From positions 10,146 through 74,145 of the forward strand of contig QNGE01002682.1 of NCBI GenBank assembly GCA_008508345.1: a stretch of 64,000 nt of DNA. The letters are read 5' to 3'. The notes under the pieces were generated by a model. The model ran no database searches. It was given only the letters and a program-made list of their open reading frames with translations, and was not told where the DNA came from. Position numbers and translations under genes: made by a program. This document shows, in pieces, positions 60,700-64,000 of the stretch. Every line of letters starts with the position of its first letter. Position 1 is the first letter of the stretch. The DNA comes from Paragonimus westermani (Eukaryota; Platyhelminthes; Trematoda; Plagiorchiida; Troglotrematidae).

Positions 60700-62130
60700 A
60701 ATGCTCACATTCACAGGTTTCTTGATGACTGTGGGGTGCGGGTGAATCCGGTTACAATCCGCACCGCAGAACTAGTATCGACCTCGTCACGTGCAGAAGT
60801 TGGCTCCGCACTACGTCCACTATCTGCGACCTTGGCGCTGCCAAAGGTTGAACTTGGGTTTTTTGATGGCAACCCGATGACCTAATGGAAATTTGTCCGT
60901 CGGTTCGAGAGCTATGTCGAATCTAAAGTGCCGGATGATGGCCAGAGACTCCTTTACCTTATGTATTACTGCAAGGGTCGAGCTAGGGAGTCGATAGATG
61001 AGTGTGTCATGCTAGAACCCAACGATGGCTATCGCAGAGCACGACAATTGCTGAAGGAACTCTACGGACAGCCATATTTTGTCGCTAGATCTATGATAGA
61101 TGGTCTGCTACCCAACGTCAGATATGTAGGCAACAGCGTCGAAGCTTTATTGCAGTTGTCCATACGAATGCAGAACTGTTCTATTGGATTGGGTCAAATG
61201 AACTCCATGGCCGACCTCAACTCGGTGACTGCACTGGAGCGTATTGTGAGAGCCCTACCAGATCACCTACAACATAAGTGGGCGGAAACTGCGGACCACA
61301 TCTTTGGTATGGCACGAGAGCTGTCCTTTGATGAACTGACCGAGTTTATCTCGCGTTGTGCGAGATTTGCACGAAGCAGGTATGGTCAGGTAGTGAATGA
61401 AATTGAACGGAAGGAATCGAGGACAGCGCAATGGTCCGAGAGCAGCCGGCAAGATACTAAAAGAGGCTCCTTTGAGTCATCCAGCCTGCTCGTTAGCCGA
61501 GACTGGGCCAACGCCCCTGGAGTCAATTGTGTGTTGTGCTCTCAGAAACACACCCTCGAGGCGTGTGAGTCCTTTCTAGCCATGAGTGTACCCATGAGAT
61601 GGGACAGCTTGCGACGGCTTGGATATTGCTTTGTTTGCCTCAAATTATACCACCGAGCCTCAGACTGCACGGTCAGGTCGCGTTGTGATACTGTCGGCTG
61701 TGGCGGGCGTCACCATAGCCTGCTGCACCGCACGCCCGCAGAGCCCGTGGCCGAGACAGCTAGTGGACATCAGGTTACTTGTAATATGGCTAGCACAGCT
61801 GAAAAGCATACAAGGCTGGGTATAGCACCAGTGAAAGTCGACTCGATACACGGTCCAATCTCAACGTATGCGTTCTTAGATCCCGGCTCCGACACCACTC
61901 TAGTGAAAGAGGATCTACTCGAGCGTATCGGTGTCCCTATCACTCAGTCCATCTTGTCCGTCACAACTATGAACGGGTTAACAACCGCCCGTTGCAAGAA
62001 TGTCCTCCTGAGGATTGTTTCCTTTGACGGACAAGAGACAGTCGACATCAATACTGCTTATTCAGTGGCCGATCTACCCCTAAGACATGTCCCATCCATA
62101 AAAAGGAAGCCCAAAGATGGTCACACCTGA
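60700..62130 (+). pseudogene. BEL gag (DUF1759-like), zinc knuckles and aspartic protease
   Basis: One frame runs from about 60,700 to 62,130 with a single TAA (60,883-60,885). The uninterrupted part after 60,928 is 400 codons. LPKVELGFFDGNP marks the start of the gag core, and ESYVESKVPDDGQRLLYL through KWAETADHI is typical DUF1759. Counting from 60,928, residues 201-267 hold Cys/His clusters (CVLC, C-x2-C-x4-H-x4-C around 234-247, then C253, C258 and histidines to 267), which bind nucleic acid. Residues 315-322, AFLDPGSD, are the protease active site (D318), as in the DUF1758 retropepsins of BEL elements. The frame ends early because of a frameshift near 62,115. Confidence 0.92.
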
Positions 62131-63029
62131 AAGATCTTCCATTCGACGAGATTCACGATGCTAAAGTAACCATTCTTATCGGATATGACGTGCCTGAAGC
62201 TCACTGGGTTATGGATCAGAAACTCGGAAAGCGTGGGCAACCCTGCGCAGTCAGATCGCTACTTGGTTGGGTTCTTAGCAGCCCCCTCCAAAGAAAGCCA
62301 CGAAAAACTGTCTCGAATAATTGTGTCTGTCATGATGGAACTAATCTGACAGAGACGGTCACCAAGTTTAGTACGTTCTCTGCAAACCGAATAACTGCCA
62401 TACACGATCCGACATTCCCCGATCATTGGCGACACGCGAGGTTGGGAGACAATCCAGCAGATAGTGCTCCTCGTGGGGTACATAATCACTCTGGTAAGAA
62501 AGATATCGTCCGTCTGGTTCAGAGGGCTAGCTTTCCGAACGAACTTTCCCTCTTGATGAGGTTGGATGAGTCTGGACAAACAGTTCAGTTGTCAAAGGGA
62601 GGTCCACTTCGCAAGTTAAACCCTACTTTGATTGATGGGATGATGCGAGTGGGTGGACGACTGATGCTGGCTAATATGAAGTTTCACCTAAAACGCCCAG
62701 TAATACTTCCCAAGCGTCATCATGTGTCAGACCAGACTGCCAACCACCGTCATATGTTGGAAGAGTTTTGCAGTGTGTCACATATCCCCCCGTTAATCAG
62801 GCTCCGATTTTGGATTATTCAGGGTGCATCCGTTGTCGAACATGCCATCGGAGCTTGCTTCCACTGTCGTCTTCTGAACGCCATCGCGGGCAAACAAATG
62901 ATGGCTCACTTGCCACCAGTGCGAATGGAACGGGGTAGGCACCCGTTTGTCAATGTTGGTGTGGACTGTTTTGGTTCACTCAGTGTGAAGCAAGATAGGG
63001 GCAGGAAAAAAGTTATGATTGTGTCATAA
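62115..63029 (+). pseudogene. BEL protease C-terminus fused to RNase H end and integrase N-terminus
   Basis: Frame 0 resumes the protease domain with HLKDLPFDEI, then VPEAHWVMDQKLGKRGQP and VRSLLGWVLSSPL, all standard BEL. About 30 codons later, TETVTKF is followed at once by STFSANRITAIHD and HWRHARLGDNPADSAPRG. This is the extreme C-terminus of RNase H and its link to integrase. The whole RT and most of RNase H, normally several hundred residues between these points, are gone; the junction is near 62,367-62,378. Integrase follows: MMRVGGRL, PVILPKRHHVSD, RFWIIQG and CFHCR. One expected zinc-ligand histidine is not seen. The first catalytic Asp is in VGVDCFG. The frame ends at TAA 63,027-63,029. 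Confidence 0.9.
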
Positions 63030-63835
63030 CCTGCCTTCAGTCCAGAGCTGTCCACCTCGAGGCCGCACATTCCATGAGCACCGATTCATTCCTGATGGTT
63101 TTGGTGCGTCTCATTGGGAGACGGGGTTGCCCTATTAATGTTTATTCCGACAACAGGTTCAACGTCACCGCTGCAGGCAAAGAACTCAAACGATGGACGA
63201 GTAGCTTAGATAGTGCCTCTACCACCAGCAAATCACTACAAAAGCATATCCAATGGCATGATAATCCACCATATGCGACCCATCAGATGGGTGTGTGGGA
63301 GCATCTTATACGGTCGGTTCGGCGCATCCTAGGATCGATCTGTGCCGAACAAACCCCCGACGACGAAACCCTGTCTACTCTTCTTGTCGACGTGGAAAGA
63401 ATGTTGAATAACAGACCGTTAGTGCCTGTTACATCGAATATTCAAGACGGGCTGGCATTACCACCCAATGATATGTTGCTTGTGCGGGATAATAATAGAA
63501 TTCGCCCCAATCAGACGACATTACAACTGTTTAAACATAAGTGGAAACAAACCAATTATCTGGCTGGACTCTTCTGGAGTCGCTGGACGAAACAGTACCT
63601 CCCCACCGTGAAAGCACGGCAGATGTGGATACGTACAGAACGCAATTTCCGTCAGAGAGACGTCGTATTGATAATTTCATAACCCCTATCAAGAAATACA
63701 TGGCCTTTAGGTGTGATAGTTAGTTGTGACGCTGACAAGGACGGTTTAGTGCGGACTGCCGTGGTGAGGACTAAGTCCGGGGTAGTAAAGCGAGATATCA
63801 GACGTCTGTGCCTATTGGAGGAAGGAGTGACGTAG
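63023..63835 (+). pseudogene. BEL integrase core and C-terminal (DUF5641-like) domain
   Basis: Frame 2 picks up with TCLQSRAVHLEAAHSMSTD, so a frameshift lies just before 63,023. The second catalytic Asp is in YSDNRF and the Glu is in MGVWEHLIRSVRRIL, so the D,D,E triad is present across the frame break. LLVDVERMLNNRPL is typical of the integrase end. GLFWSRWTKQYLP and RNFRQRDVVLI begin the C-terminal domain. After an in-frame stop (63,680-63,682), SRNTWPLG, KDGLVRTAVVRTKSG and RRLCLLEEG complete it to TAG 63,833-63,835. Only one stop interrupts this frame after the shift, so decay here is mild. Confidence 0.9.
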
Positions 63836-64000
63836 GCGGGATGAGTGCAGCTGACACCTAGTCCGTATTGAGAGTGCAAGGTATGAGTCATGGAGAACGG
63901 CTTGTGCCTAAACGCGCTCTTCAATGTCGGGCATTCAAGGAGCTCAAGAAATGGGAGTCATTGTGGTGGGCTTTCATTGCACAATAGTTCCTTGGGATTT
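63836..64000 (+). other. BEL 3' untranslated region (partial)
   Basis: This is sequence between the pol stop and the expected 3' LTR. No TGTATCGA start is reached. Purine-rich stretches such as CAAGAAATGGGAG (about 63,946-63,958) could be the polypurine tract or lie upstream of it, but without the LTR border this cannot be decided. Confidence 0.5.

Larger units (their letters stand above)
59844..64000 (+). mobile_element. Pao/BEL LTR retrotransposon, internally deleted, 3' end outside the window
   Basis: A 504-bp 5' LTR is followed by gag, protease, a remnant of RNase H, integrase and the C-terminal domain, ending with a stop at 63,833-63,835. About 165 bases of 3' untranslated sequence follow to the window end, and no 3' LTR start (TGTATCGA) appears before 64,000. 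Internal sequence from LTR to final stop is only about 3.5 kb, because reverse transcriptase and most of RNase H are missing. With frameshifts in gag, after the protease and in integrase, plus stops at 60,883 and 63,680, the copy cannot encode its own machinery. LTR start and end are fixed by the solo copy at 45,660. Confidence 0.92.

Overview
The window reads as a stretch of a eukaryotic, most likely metazoan, genome that is poor in genes and rich in decayed retroelements. There are no operons, Shine-Dalgarno spacing or long continuous host reading frames. The only frame longer than 165 codons belongs to a retrotransposon. The mix of Pao/BEL, Ty3/Gypsy, GIY-YIG Penelope-like elements (PLEs), LINEs and tRNA-derived SINEs resembles what is known of flatworm (fluke) genomes. 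That assignment is inference; other invertebrates are possible.

Layout. 1-31 kb: mostly unrecognised sequence. It contains a near-perfect 86-bp palindrome (181-266), one copy of an unclassified dispersed repeat (about 517-800), two single tRNA-like relics (about 2.9 and 23.2 kb), a badly decayed Ty3/Gypsy gag-pol relic on the minus strand (about 23.7-26.3 kb) and a SINE copy (about 28.0-28.1 kb). 31-41 kb: four PLE relics (about 31.4-32.2 +, 35.85-36.8 +, 37.3-37.9 -, 39.8-41.15 -) and the 3' tail of a LINE ORF2 (about 38.3-38.5 +). 43-50 kb: two weak candidate host exons with GTAAGT donors, a 504-bp solo LTR with a perfect 5-bp target duplication (45,660-46,163), and a fifth PLE relic (about 49.0-50.1 +). 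51-59 kb: the second SINE copy, the second copy of the dispersed repeat, and a LINE reverse-transcriptase relic on the minus strand (about 56.67-58.0 kb). 59.8 kb to the window end: a Pao/BEL element on the plus strand with its 5' LTR. The solo LTR at 45.66 kb is of the same family, with the same length and no indels.

The BEL element keeps gag (DUF1759-like), zinc knuckles, an aspartic protease, the last part of RNase H, integrase and the C-terminal DUF5641-like domain. The protease region runs straight into the end of RNase H, so reverse transcriptase and most of RNase H are absent. Frameshifts and stops also interrupt it. It therefore looks like a defective internal-deletion derivative.

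I found no CRISPR array, no intact RNA gene and no confident host gene. All family assignments come from reading translated motifs by eye, without alignment or database search.
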